This document shows positions 8,064 through 16,021 of a stretch of DNA of 58,074 nt, one piece after another. The DNA lies in NCBI GenBank assembly GCA_035624455.1, contig DASPRM010000028.1, positions 1 through 58,074 on the forward strand, written 5' to 3'. Each line of letters starts with the position of its first letter. Position 1 is the stretch's first letter. The stretch is from Terriglobales bacterium (GTDB taxonomy: Bacteria; Acidobacteriota; Terriglobia; Terriglobales; Acidobacteriaceae). Under the pieces are notes generated by a model that searched no databases, had not been told where the DNA came from, and worked only from the letters and a program-made list of their open reading frames with translations. The position numbers and the translations under genes were made by a program.

Positions 8064-9007
8064 TAGTGAGTGATTTGGTCACAATGCGGCTGCCGGCGAC
8101 CTCGGCGAATCTGGGGCCGGCGTTTGATGCTGTGGCGGTCGCACTCAATCTTCATCTGGAGATTGAAGCGAGGCCGGCGGGAGTGTTTGCGGTTTCGGCC
8201 GAGGGCCGCGATCGAGAGCTGTGCGGAAACCTGCGCCGGCATCTGATTTTGGAAACCTATACCGAGATTCTCTCCGCGAATCGCAAGGAGGTAGTGCCGC
8301 TCTCGTTGCACATACGTAATCAGATTCCATTGGGGAAGGGATTGGGGTCGTCGGCTGCGGCGCGGCTTGCAGCCATCGCTCTGGCCAATCACTTTGGGAA
8401 ACTGGGCTGGCAGGAGAGCCGGATTCTTGATGAGGCAGCGGTACGCGAAGGCCATCCCGATAACGTAGCCGCCTGCTGGCTTGGCGGGCTGGTGGCAGCG
8501 GCAATGCCCTCGTGCAGGGAAACGGAAGAATCGGCGGTGCAGGCGGTGAGATTTTCGACGCCAGTCAAGTGGCCGATCCTGGCTGTGCTTCCGCCCAATC
8601 CGCTCTCTACGGAAGCTGCGCGCAACGTGCTTCCGGAGGTGTATCCGCGCAGCGATGTGGTGAGCAATCTGCAGCGGTCGTTGCTCCTGGTGGGAGCGTG
8701 GGAGCAGGGAAATGCGGGGATGATGGGTGCGGCTTTGCGCGATCGCCTGCACGAGCCTTATCGGGAAAAGCTATGTCCGCTGCTTCCCGCGATGCGCGAA
8801 TTGGCAGGCCAGGATGGGATTCTGGGAGTGGTACTGAGTGGCGCTGGACCAGCTGTGCTGATGATCCTGGAGACGGGCTCCGACGAGGAACTTGTTCTGA
8901 TGCGGGTCAAGCATACCGCCATGGAGCAGGGTTCAGAAGTGGAAGCTATCGTTACCGAGGTGGAAGAGCGAGGGGCGCGGGAGAGCGCAGAAATGGTAAG
9001 CGGGTAA
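8060..9007 (+). CDS. thrB: Homoserine kinase (GHMP family)
   Basis: This 315-residue GHMP kinase phosphorylates homoserine, making the substrate of the preceding threonine synthase. Motif 1 is LPATSANLGPAFD (residues 11-23), the ATP loop is IPLGKGLGSSAAARLAA (about 89-105), and motif 3 is VLSGAGPAVLMI near the C-terminus. The start is uncertain: TTG 8060 overlaps the thrC stop, GTG 8066 and ATG 8084 are also in frame, and GGAGAG at 8049-8054 would serve the first two. It ends the lysC-thrC-thrB operon. Homoserine dehydrogenase, the missing link between kinase and ThrB, is not in this window. Confidence 0.94.
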   Translation: MIVSDLVTMRLPATSANLGPAFDAVAVALNLHLEIEARPAGVFAVSAEGRDRELCGNLRRHLILETYTEILSANRKEVVPLSLHIRNQIPLGKGLGSSAAARLAAIALANHFGKLGWQESRILDEAAVREGHPDNVAACWLGGLVAAAMPSCRETEESAVQAVRFSTPVKWPILAVLPPNPLSTEAARNVLPEVYPRSDVVSNLQRSLLLVGAWEQGNAGMMGAALRDRLHEPYREKLCPLLPAMRELAGQDGILGVVLSGAGPAVLMILETGSDEELVLMRVKHTAMEQGSEVEAIVTEVEERGARESAEMVSG

Positions 9008-9057
9008 ATTGTAGTTGGGCAATTTGAAACGCCAGATCACACCCTAGCACGAAGCGG

Positions 9058-10056
9058 CTACAGCACCTGGATCGTTTCCATCTGGCCGCTTTGCATGCTG
9101 CGATAGGCGGCATCGAGGACGAGTTGGTTTTGCCAGCCATCTTCTCCGGTAGCGGGGAAGGGAATGCGCTCTTCGAGGGAAGCGGCGAAGGCATCGACTT
9201 GTCGAGTATAGGAGAAGTGGTTGGAAAGTTCCTCGCAGGCGATCACCTGATCATTGCTACTCAGCTCGACTCTGACCGGATGCTCGACGCTTAGTGCATC
9301 ATCGGCGAAAATCTCGCCTTCTTCGCCAATGAATTCCATAGGAGTGCGATATTGGGTTCGAGTGGAGACCATCACCGTCGCGAGCGTGCCTTTGCGGAAG
9401 AGCAAGCTCAGTATCGCCGCGGACTCCACATCACCTGATTCCGCGTCCGAAACACCACGGGTGTGCACCCGGACGGCTTCGTCCAGCAATACAAAGCGAA
9501 GAGCATCGATACAATGGACGCCCACGTCGGCAACGGGACCGCCGCCGGCAATGGATTTATCCGTAAGCCAGGTTCGAGGGTGACTGCGACCAGGATAGAA
9601 AAATTCCGAGCGCGCGAATACAGGTTTGCCAATCTCGCTGGCGGCGATTCGAGCCCGCATCCAGGCGAGAGTCTCGTGGAAGCGAAACACCTGGGCCACA
9701 CCGAGCAGCAGGCGGGCACGATGGGCACCTTCAACCATCTCGCGGCATTGGTCGGCATCGATGGCCATCGGTTTTTCGCAGAGCACAGGTTTGCCGCAGC
9801 GCAGGGCGAGGAGAACGTCATCACGATGGCAGGCGTTGGGAGTGGTGACGAAGACCGCGTCCACTTCGGGACAGCGACACAATTCTTCAGCGGAAGAAAA
9901 AGCGTACGGGATGTCAAATTGTGTGGCCGAAGCCCGGGCTTTCTCCGGATCGCGGCGGGAGAGAGCGGTGACGCGGCAGCGCTTAGCCGCACGGAAGCCG
10001 GGAATCAGGCGTTTTACAGCGTGCAGACCGAAGCCGAGGATGCCGAAGCGGATCAT
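9058..10056 (-). CDS. Gfo/Idh/MocA-family NAD(P)-dependent oxidoreductase
   Basis: The 332-residue protein opens with a Rossmann NAD(P) motif, FGILGFGLHAVKRL, and has VTTPNACHRDDVLLALRCGK followed by CEKPMAID (EKP at 94-96), the catalytic-lysine signature of the Gfo/Idh/MocA family. GGGPVADVGVHCIDALRF lies in the C-terminal sheet domain and gives the usual Asp/His pair near the substrate. Members oxidise or reduce sugars, inositols and related compounds; the substrate here is not readable. It converges on thrB from the opposite strand and shows no operon partner. Confidence 0.85.
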   Translation of the reverse strand: MIRFGILGFGLHAVKRLIPGFRAAKRCRVTALSRRDPEKARASATQFDIPYAFSSAEELCRCPEVDAVFVTTPNACHRDDVLLALRCGKPVLCEKPMAIDADQCREMVEGAHRARLLLGVAQVFRFHETLAWMRARIAASEIGKPVFARSEFFYPGRSHPRTWLTDKSIAGGGPVADVGVHCIDALRFVLLDEAVRVHTRGVSDAESGDVESAAILSLLFRKGTLATVMVSTRTQYRTPMEFIGEEGEIFADDALSVEHPVRVELSSNDQVIACEELSNHFSYTRQVDAFAASLEERIPFPATGEDGWQNQLVLDAAYRSMQSGQMETIQVL

Positions 10057-10295
10057 GAGATCGGGTGAAGTAGGAACTGAGACCGGGTGAACTCACAAAG
10101 TTTAATAAGGCGCTGGTCGCTAGTTCAAATGCATAGATCCTTCGCCCGCTTCTCGGGTTCAGGATGACACCCCAGATGGAAGTGAGAAGTATGACTGGAT
10201 GAGATGTGAAGGAGAGAGCTGGCGTCACCTCAGCCGGTGACCCGCATCACCGATTTTAGTGTGCTGCGGCAGCAGACTCGCCGTGGTGGTGGTTT
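10057..10295. repeat. Intergenic repeats: GATCGGGTGAAGT element and ATCCTTCG hairpin
   Basis: A GATCGGGTGAAGTAGGA element (10059-10075) and a decayed second copy (10081-10096) are followed by a hairpin-type element at 10134-10179 that reads AGATCCTTCGCCCGCT, a short loop, then CGGGTTCAGGATGACA. Related hairpins occur at 19282-19327, 23549-23594 and 42353-42388. No coding sequence is seen before the small gene at 10296. Confidence 0.6.
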
Positions 10296-10451
10296 ATGCC
10301 AATCCTCTTTATGGGGCTGGTCGCGCTGACCGTGTTTGTGGGTATGGGGCTGATGCTGTTCTACGCCGCTTACAAAGAATCGAAGGAGAAGCACCCCACG
10401 GACGTGGAAACGGCTGAGCAGGAGAAGACAGCTTGCCACGTGGCGCGCTAA
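10296..10451 (+). CDS. Possible small membrane protein, 51 aa
   Basis: The ATG at 10296 opens a 51-codon frame ending in TAA. Residues 1-26 (MPILFMGLVALTVFVGMGLM and onward) form one transmembrane helix with several glycines; the tail is charged (YKESKEKHPTDVETAEQEK). There is a stop upstream (TAG 10257) and no other in-frame ATG. The ribosome-binding site is weak (GGTGGTGG). The membrane helix with a charged tail is what supports it as a gene; its function is unknown. Confidence 0.42.
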   Translation: MPILFMGLVALTVFVGMGLMLFYAAYKESKEKHPTDVETAEQEKTACHVAR

Positions 10452-10567
10452 CCAATCAGCGGAACCCCAGATCAGCGCCGAAAAGCGCGGTGTGAACCTG
10501 CGGCACGGCACCGGCACGCTCGACCTGGAATCAACCGCAGAGTCCTTCAACTCGGGCCTCCAGCCAT

Positions 10568-10596
10568 CCCAGCAAACCAAAGGCGGGTTTGCTGGG
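10568..10596. terminator. Strong hairpin between converging genes
   Basis: CCCAGCAAACC (10568-10578) and GGTTTGCTGGG (10586-10596) are a perfect 11-base inverted repeat with a seven-base loop. It lies between a plus-strand small gene ending at 10451 and a minus-strand regulator ending at 10652, so it could stop transcription in both directions. No run of T follows on either strand, so it is not a textbook intrinsic terminator. Confidence 0.5.
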
Positions 10597-10651
10597 GACG
10601 TCGGATTTGGCCGTTGTTCAGCATGACATTGCAATATTTGGCAGGGCCAGG

Positions 10652-12043
10652 CTAGTTGACCGATGAACCCACGCGCTGGATGTCGTATTGGCGGATTTTG
10701 TAGAGCAGAGCTTTGTAGCTGATCTTCAGCAGCAGGGCGGCCTTTTTGCGATTCCAGTTGGTTTGTTCCAGGGCCTTGGTGATAGCTTCGATTTCCGCTT
10801 CGTCCTTTACTCCGCGGACGATTCCCTTCAGGCCGTCCCGTGAAGAGGAACCGACCTCGCCCATGCTGGACTTGTCGACAGCACTCGCCATTTGTAGCTC
10901 TGCGATGGCCATCTCTTCGTCGGCAAGAATCAGGTAGCGCTTCACGAAATTGCCCAGCTCGCGCAAGTTACCCGGCCAGTGATATTGCTCGCAGGCTTCG
11001 AGTAGATGGGGTGTGACCGGCAGCGGCGCGCGTCCATAATGCTCCGCCACCTGGCTGATGAAGTGTTTCAACAGCAGGCCGATTTCCTCCCGGCGATTGC
11101 GGAGCGGCGGAAGATTGATGGTGAAGCCGTTGAGACGGTAGAAAAGATCTTCGCGCAGTTTCTTGTCGGCAATGGCCGTCGGGATATCGATGTTAGTGGC
11201 AGCGAGAATGCGCACATCTACCTTGATCACCGTGCGGCTGCCCAGCCGCGAGAACTGCTGGTCCTGCAGAACGTGCAGGAGTTTGGCCTGGAGTTGGGGA
11301 GGCATCTCTCCGATTTCGTCCAACAGGATCGTGCCTTTGTTGCAGAGCTCGAATTTGCCCGGCTTTGAGTGAGTGGCGCCGGTGAAAGCCCCGGGTTCGT
11401 AACCGAACAGTTCGCTCTCCAGCAGGTCGGCGGGAACGGCGGCGCAGTTGACCTTCAGGAATGTGCGATGCGCCCGCGGGGAGTATTTATGGATCAGGCG
11501 GGCGACAACTTCCTTGCCCGTGCCGCTTTCGCCCAGCAACAACACGGGGATATCCACGTTGGCTACGAGTTTCGCCTGCGAGCGAATCTTCCTCATGGCC
11601 GGACTGGCGGCGACGAAAAAGACATCGTCGCCCAAATCCTCAATCTCACCGTGGAGGTGGGGGACCTTGTCGCGATTGCCCAGGCATTGCTCGATTACCG
11701 CGTCCAGGTCTGCTTTTTGAAATGGCTTGGTGAGATAATCCTGGGCTCCTAGCCGGATAGCCTGAACCACCTTGCGGGTATCGCTCACGCAAGAGAGCAT
11801 GACCACCTTGAGCTGGGGATGCATGGAGCGCAATTGTTCCAGTGTCTGCAGACCATCCAACACGGGCATGAGGACATCGAGCAGAACGAGATCGGGAACC
11901 GTACCGGCCTGCAAACGCTGCACAGCTTCCGAGCCATCGGTGGCCGTCTCCACGCGATAGCCCTCGACTTCGAGCAGGGTACGCAAGTAGCGGAGCATCG
12001 TCGGCTCGTCGTCAACCACCATGATAGAGGGGGACTTCGCCAT
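10652..12043 (-). CDS. NtrC-type sigma-54 response regulator
   Basis: This 463-residue protein has the classic three-part layout. The receiver (residues 6-120) has acidic pair Asp11-Asp12, phospho-acceptor Asp56 (LVLLDVLMP) and Lys106 (YLTKPF). The AAA+ domain has Walker A GESGTGKE (171-178) and the sigma-54 contact motif GAFTGA (218-223). The Fis-type DNA-binding helices are near 425-460 (NWNRKKAALLLKISYKALLYK). It lies 15 bases downstream of a histidine kinase gene and is its likely partner. Its targets are not proven, but sigma-54-type promoters lie a few kilobases away at 13254, 15196 and 16394. Confidence 0.93.
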   Translation of the reverse strand: MAKSPSIMVVDDEPTMLRYLRTLLEVEGYRVETATDGSEAVQRLQAGTVPDLVLLDVLMPVLDGLQTLEQLRSMHPQLKVVMLSCVSDTRKVVQAIRLGAQDYLTKPFQKADLDAVIEQCLGNRDKVPHLHGEIEDLGDDVFFVAASPAMRKIRSQAKLVANVDIPVLLLGESGTGKEVVARLIHKYSPRAHRTFLKVNCAAVPADLLESELFGYEPGAFTGATHSKPGKFELCNKGTILLDEIGEMPPQLQAKLLHVLQDQQFSRLGSRTVIKVDVRILAATNIDIPTAIADKKLREDLFYRLNGFTINLPPLRNRREEIGLLLKHFISQVAEHYGRAPLPVTPHLLEACEQYHWPGNLRELGNFVKRYLILADEEMAIAELQMASAVDKSSMGEVGSSSRDGLKGIVRGVKDEAEIEAITKALEQTNWNRKKAALLLKISYKALLYKIRQYDIQRVGSSVN

Positions 12044-12058
12044 CTCGATTAGGCCTCT

Positions 12059-12979
12059 CTAGTCGCGCTTCAAGGGGAGAAGAAAGGAAAATTTGCAGCC
12101 GCAATTGGGCTCGCTCTCCACCCAGATTTTTCCACCATGGGCCTGCACCAGGCGGCGCGCAATAGCTAACCCGAGACCCATACCGAGATCATCGGCGCCT
12201 GAAGCCGGCACTTGAAAGAACTCGCCAAAGATTTCCTGGTGATATTCCGGGGAAATACCCGGGCCAGTATCGGATACGCTCACGCGCACGGCATTGGCGG
12301 TGAGGACGGTGCGCTTGCGGCGCTCCTGAAAATCGGGGTGCGGTTTGTGACTGCTGCGCCGTTCCCAGAGTTGTGGCTCGGCGTGCAGCCAGACGGTCCC
12401 GCCGGTTTGCGTGAACTTGAGGGCATTTTCGAGAAGATTGGACACCACGCGCTGAATCTTGTCGTAGTCGAAAGGGAAGGGCTCGATGATGGGATTGGAA
12501 AGAAAATAGAAGGCCACTCCCTTTTCTTGAAAGCGGGGCAGCCAGAATCCGCTGAGTTCCTGCAGGCAGGCGTTGATGTCCTGGGGTTCGAGGCGGAGGT
12601 TTACGGCGCCGGTCTGCAAGGAAGCGAAGGTGAGAAAGTCAGTCACCAGGCGCTGCAAACGTATGCCACTGACCTGCATGTCCTCCAGCACGCGCTGTTG
12701 TTTCTCATTGAGCGAGCCGAGCTTGCCGCTGATGAGCAGTTCGATGTATCCGGAAACCACAGCCAAGGGGGTGCGCAGATCGTGAGCAGCAGTGGCCAGA
12801 GCCGCGGAGCAACGCTGGTATTGCACTCGCAATTCTTCATAGGCTTGGCGCAAGTCCAGGGGAGGAGTATCGGTTGCGGAGATCTCAGGATCAGGCAATG
12901 ACGGGCAAACAGAAGGAGAAACCTCGAGCCCGGGAGTGGTCTCTACACGCACTGCGGCATTTGGTTGAGCGTTCGCCAT
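12059..12979 (-). CDS. Soluble sensor histidine kinase
   Basis: The ATG at 12979 gives 306 residues. There is no membrane segment and no recognisable input domain: about 40 loose Pro/Ala-rich residues lead into a short coiled coil and then the HisKA dimerisation helix with the phosphorylated histidine (AAHDLRTPLAVV, His66). The HATPase domain follows, with the N box LLENALKF, the G1 box VSDTGPGISPEY and the G2 box GMGLGLAIARRLV. It must sense a cytoplasmic cue or another protein. It is the first gene of a two-gene operon with the NtrC-type regulator. Confidence 0.9.
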   Translation of the reverse strand: MANAQPNAAVRVETTPGLEVSPSVCPSLPDPEISATDTPPLDLRQAYEELRVQYQRCSAALATAAHDLRTPLAVVSGYIELLISGKLGSLNEKQQRVLEDMQVSGIRLQRLVTDFLTFASLQTGAVNLRLEPQDINACLQELSGFWLPRFQEKGVAFYFLSNPIIEPFPFDYDKIQRVVSNLLENALKFTQTGGTVWLHAEPQLWERRSSHKPHPDFQERRKRTVLTANAVRVSVSDTGPGISPEYHQEIFGEFFQVPASGADDLGMGLGLAIARRLVQAHGGKIWVESEPNCGCKFSFLLPLKRD

Positions 12980-13253
12980 CAAAGTCTCGCTTGCTTGGGA
13001 ACTAAAGGGGAGGAAAGGAACCCGCCGCTAGCCGAGCTTAGCCATTCGAGCTATGCGATGTTATGTAACCTGCCGATCAGTGTCAAGAAAACAAATTGCA
13101 ACGTAGTTCCTATGGGAACGCAAAAGATTGCTGCATTTACTAGGCAGATGCAAGTACAGAATAGCTGTTTACAGGCAGGAAAATTGAAGGTAAATCTAAG
13201 CCAGCCAAAAAGTTGGACGAGATTTCCACGAGGCTGGTGCGGATTAGGATATT
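12980..13253. promoter_or_regulatory. Divergent control region with a small dyad
   Basis: This AT-richer gap separates the divergent histidine kinase operon and the PilZ gene. It holds a dyad GTTCC-TATG-GGAAC (13106-13119) that could be an operator. No open frame here looks coding. A sigma-54-type promoter lies at its right border. Confidence 0.35.
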
Positions 13254-13268
13254 TGGCCCATTGTGTGC
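13254..13268 (+). promoter_or_regulatory. Candidate sigma-54 promoter of the PilZ gene
   Basis: TGGCCCATTGTGTGC has GG and GC of the -24/-12 elements separated by ten bases, the spacing required by sigma-54, and matches TGGC and TGC of the consensus TGGCACN5TTGC. The predicted transcript start (about 13280) lies 13 bases before the ATG at 13293, so the leader would be very short. Confidence 0.45.
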
Positions 13269-13292
13269 GCCCAGGCAAGATTGAGACAGCGC

Positions 13293-13625
13293 ATGTCAAG
13301 CCCTGCTAAAGGTGTCGAAAGACGCAAGTACCAGCGTCTGCCCTTGTCAATCCCGGTCTTCGTCCGCGGCACCGACGAGAACGGCAAGGAATTCCTTGAG
13401 TTCGCTACGGCGCTGAATATAAGCGCTGGAGGAATACTGCTAGCGACTCGCCGAAGTCTTCCAAAATCAGCGAGTTTATCGCTGGAGATTCCGGTGGCGC
13501 CGCTGCCTGCCGATAGCTTTTCCGCCCAATCCATCCGCAGCCTCAAGGCGCGGTTGGTGCGCATAACCCACGGTGAGCGATACCACCTGATGGGGCTGAA
13601 ATTTAATCGGGCCATCCCCTCTTAA
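13293..13625 (+). CDS. Single-domain PilZ protein (cyclic di-GMP receptor)
   Basis: From ATG 13293 the protein has 110 residues; the frame opens at GTG 13263 but that start would lie inside the candidate promoter. It is essentially one PilZ domain, with both halves of the cyclic di-GMP binding signature: RRKYQR (RxxxR) at residues 10-15 and NISAGG ([D/N]xSxxG) about 30 residues later. Stand-alone PilZ proteins relay cyclic di-GMP levels to motility, polysaccharide or transcription machinery. Its position between a two-component operon and a sigma-54 activator suggests a role in the same circuit; that is inference. Confidence 0.85.
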   Translation: MSSPAKGVERRKYQRLPLSIPVFVRGTDENGKEFLEFATALNISAGGILLATRRSLPKSASLSLEIPVAPLPADSFSAQSIRSLKARLVRITHGERYHLMGLKFNRAIPS

Positions 13626-13660
13626 GCTAAAGCATTACCTTAGGAAAGTTACTTCCCAAA

Positions 13661-13678
13661 TGTGAAATTGTTTTCACA
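13661..13678. promoter_or_regulatory. Perfect dyad upstream of the orphan activator
   Basis: TGTGAAA-TTGT-TTTCACA is a perfect seven-base inverted repeat. It resembles a CRP/FNR-type operator in its half sites, but the TGTGA and TCACA halves are eight bases apart instead of six, so canonical CRP binding is unlikely. It lies about 130 bases before the activator gene at 13812. Confidence 0.4.
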
Positions 13679-13811
13679 GGCGTTCCGTGCCATCTTAGTT
13701 TGCGAGCGGCGGGTGTGCTGCAGCTTGCTGCACGTAAGTCCTTGTATCAGCAGTACAAGAGACCTAAGAGGGTGTGGCTGAGACGATTGTCTTTACAGCC
13801 TCTCATAGGGT

Positions 13812-14948
13812 GTGCAATCTTTGGTGCTTCGGATGCAACGAACTCCAGCGTTTCCCCCGAAATCCAGTCTCCTGGGAAATCTAGGAATGGCAGCACCAGC
13901 CGCAGCCAATTCGAGCCTGAGCCGTGCGCTAGGCTCGCTCCCGCCAGAATTAGTGATCTTCGGCCGCTCTCACCCGATGCAGGCCGTGCGTCAACGCATT
14001 GAAAAGATCGCCACCGCCAACGTTCCAGTGCTGATCCAGGGAGAAAGCGGTACGGGCAAGGACATCATTGCCCGCCTGGTCCATAAACTGTCACCCTGGG
14101 AGTCAGGACCTTTTGTCAAGGTGAACTGTCCGGCTATCCCGGGTACGCTTCTGGAAAGCGAGCTGTTCGGTTATGAAAAGGGGGCATTCACCGGGGCTAT
14201 CGGTTCCAAGCCGGGCCGGGTGGAGCTGGCACATCGCGGCACTCTATTTCTCGATGAAATTTCCGAACTGGACTCCAGCTTGCAATCCAAGTTGCTGCAG
14301 TTGTTGCAGGACGGCCAGTTCTGTCGGATCGGTGCGCAGGATGACAAGCGGGTGGAAGCACGGGTGGTGTGCGCCACCAACCGTCACCTGGAACACGAGA
14401 TCGAAGCGGGGAATTTCCGCCAGGATCTTTTCTATCGCATCAACGTAGTGAACATTCAGGTGCCGCCATTGCGGGAGCGGGCGGCGGACGTGCCGATCCT
14501 GGTCAATTACTTCCTGGAAATCTACAACGAAAAATACAACTGCCGCGCCAAACCAATTTCGCCCGGTTTAGTGGAAGAGATGCAGCGTTACCACTGGCCG
14601 GGAAATATTCGTGAGTTGGAGAATCTGATTCGGCGATACGTGATTCTCGGAAGCGAGGACGCGATCACCGGCGAGATGATGGCCCGCAAGCAGGAGACCT
14701 GGGATGCGGACATCCCCATCGATGGTCCGGTTTCGCTGAAGAAAATTACGCGCAAGGCAACGCGGGAACTCGAGCGCAAGGTGATCCTGCGCGTGCTGGA
14801 GGCGAACAACTGGAATCGCAAGAAAGCGGCGCGCGGCCTGGGTATCAGCTATCGGGCGCTGCTGTACAAGATCCGGGAATGCGGGTTGCCGAGTTCGCGG
14901 CCGAAGAGCGTAACGCGGATGAGCCCGCGAGATGGAAAACCGGAATAA
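13812..14948 (+). CDS. Orphan sigma-54 activator without receiver domain
   Basis: The frame begins at GTG 13812 (378 residues); ATG 13833 and ATG 13887 are other possible starts. The first 45 residues are low-complexity and no receiver or sensor domain is present. The AAA+ domain has Walker A GESGTGKD (77-84), GAFTGA (124-129), the Walker B LFLDEIS and the R-finger region LFYRINVV. A Fis-type DNA-binding region follows (NWNRKKAARGLGISYRALLYK). It is clearly a paralogue of the NtrC-type regulator at 10652. Without a receiver it would be active by default or controlled by a partner. It lies 248 bases upstream of a sigma-54-type promoter. Confidence 0.92.
   Translation: MQSLVLRMQRTPAFPPKSSLLGNLGMAAPAAANSSLSRALGSLPPELVIFGRSHPMQAVRQRIEKIATANVPVLIQGESGTGKDIIARLVHKLSPWESGPFVKVNCPAIPGTLLESELFGYEKGAFTGAIGSKPGRVELAHRGTLFLDEISELDSSLQSKLLQLLQDGQFCRIGAQDDKRVEARVVCATNRHLEHEIEAGNFRQDLFYRINVVNIQVPPLRERAADVPILVNYFLEIYNEKYNCRAKPISPGLVEEMQRYHWPGNIRELENLIRRYVILGSEDAITGEMMARKQETWDADIPIDGPVSLKKITRKATRELERKVILRVLEANNWNRKKAARGLGISYRALLYKIRECGLPSSRPKSVTRMSPRDGKPE
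14890..14938 (+). repeat. 49-base direct repeat, copy 1 (inside activator 3' end)
   Basis: These 49 bases encode part of the activator C-terminus. The same sequence with a single G-to-A change recurs at 16022-16070, after the first PEP-CTERM gene. The two copies flank the 15.3-16.0 kb segment. Confidence 0.85.
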
Positions 14949-15195
14949 GGAGGACCTGATCTAAACCGGAGTCAACCCGGCATTTCCCTCACTTGCATAC
15001 TCCCCTCAAGTTTACGTTGCCGAGTAATTCTGCCTTACCGACTCAACGATCACGAGCATGGGCCCTAAAGAGTGCGTCCCGAGGTGCCCAAACGGTTCCC
15101 TCCGATGTGCAATTTTCTGCGCTCCTGGGCGTAGTGTTTTACGAGCACCAATAGCCAACTTGTTGACTCACAAGCGGGGTTATTTCCAAGCAAGC
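14949..15195 (+). promoter_or_regulatory. Upstream region of first PEP-CTERM gene
   Basis: No gene is seen in this gap. The dyad CTTGT-TGACTC-ACAAG (15159-15174) lies 22 bases upstream of the -24 element and is a possible activator or repressor site. Activator sites for sigma-54 usually lie 80-200 bases upstream, so this position is close. Confidence 0.3.
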
Positions 15196-15210
15196 TGGCC
15201 CGTCACTTGC
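15196..15210 (+). promoter_or_regulatory. Candidate sigma-54 promoter of first PEP-CTERM gene
   Basis: TGGCCCGTCACTTGC matches 14 of 15 positions of TGGCACN5TTGC, counting the five free positions, with exact GG-N10-GC spacing. The expected start of transcription is near 15222, leaving a leader of about 70 bases before the ATG at 15294, which has a strong GGAGG ribosome-binding site. Confidence 0.65.
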
Positions 15211-15293
15211 TCAACTGTTCAACACGATATGTACGCCCCTATCCACAGAAGTTAACCCACAACCCCCAACAAATGAAAGAGGAGGCGTAAGTG

Positions 15294-15956
15294 ATGTACC
15301 GCAAGATGTTGGTTTTTATCGGCCTAGCCGTACTGGCTACTTTGAGTGCCGTTCCAGCCGCTGCAGATGGAATTTCGCTATCACTCTCCACAAGCGGAAC
15401 AATCAATTTCGCATCAGATGGATCTGGCGGCCTGAACATCACAAGCGATACCCTGGCAGGCGCTGGGTTCCTTGTCGTTGGCGCCACCAGCACCGCATTG
15501 ACCTATCAGTTCTCGGTTGCTGGAACGCCCCACCTGACATCCATCGGGGGTGGGAATTTCACGATGCCGTTTGTGCCGGGAAACCAACTCAACACCACAT
15601 TCACGCTGGGAGCGTCAACCCTGACAGGCTGGTGGGCGTTTCCCATCGTTAAGGACAACACCTCGACCCCGCAATTTGATGGCCCGGGAGTTTTCCACGT
15701 AACCGGCGAAACTGGCATTGCATTTGCCGCGTTGTTTAAGGTTGGTGGCGATTACAGCCCGGCCGATTTCACACCAGACCTGACGGGCCCTACACTTGAT
15801 GCGACTGCAACTTGCTCGCCCGCCGTGGCTGTCTGCACCACCAGCGGCACGTTATCCTCTGGAGAAATCAAAGCTGTGCCCGAGCCTGCAACGATGCTTC
15901 TCCTTGGAACTGGTCTTCTCGGCCTGGCAGGCGGTCTTCGCCGCAGAATGAGATAA
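15294..15956 (+). CDS. PEP-CTERM sorting-domain surface protein
   Basis: ATG 15294 follows GGAGG (15281-15285) at eight bases and gives 220 residues; GTG 15291 is less likely. Residues 1-25 are a signal peptide (ending AVPAAADG). The body is Thr/Ser/Gly-rich beta structure without a recognised domain. The C-terminus is a PEP-CTERM signal: VPEPATMLLLGTGLLG, a hydrophobic stretch, then the basic tail GGLRRRMR. Such proteins are cut and processed by an exosortase and placed on the outer surface or into the extracellular matrix. No exosortase is in this window. An intrinsic terminator follows at 15979. Confidence 0.9.
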   Translation: MYRKMLVFIGLAVLATLSAVPAAADGISLSLSTSGTINFASDGSGGLNITSDTLAGAGFLVVGATSTALTYQFSVAGTPHLTSIGGGNFTMPFVPGNQLNTTFTLGASTLTGWWAFPIVKDNTSTPQFDGPGVFHVTGETGIAFAALFKVGGDYSPADFTPDLTGPTLDATATCSPAVAVCTTSGTLSSGEIKAVPEPATMLLLGTGLLGLAGGLRRRMR

Positions 15957-15978
15957 GGCCAAAGATCCAAACCTTTCA

Positions 15979-16013
15979 AAAAGGGGTCCCGTATGGGGCT
16001 CCTTTTTTCTTTG
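15979..16013 (+). terminator. Intrinsic terminator after first PEP-CTERM gene
   Basis: AAGGGGTCCC-GTAT-GGGGCTCCTT forms a ten-pair stem with two G-T pairs and a four-base loop, followed by TTTTCTTT. Its place 22 bases after the stop codon makes it the expected end of this transcript. Confidence 0.8.
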
Positions 16014-16021
16014 CACTGTTT

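Noticed and set aside
7994-8752. A 252-codon minus-strand frame opposite thrC/thrB
   Set aside because: Arg/His-rich shadow of the homoserine kinase gene with no domain.
13700-13730. Possible sigma-54 site CGGCGGGTGTGCTGC in front of the orphan activator
   Set aside because: Spacing fits but the -24 T and the -12 TT are missing and GC-rich DNA gives such matches by chance.
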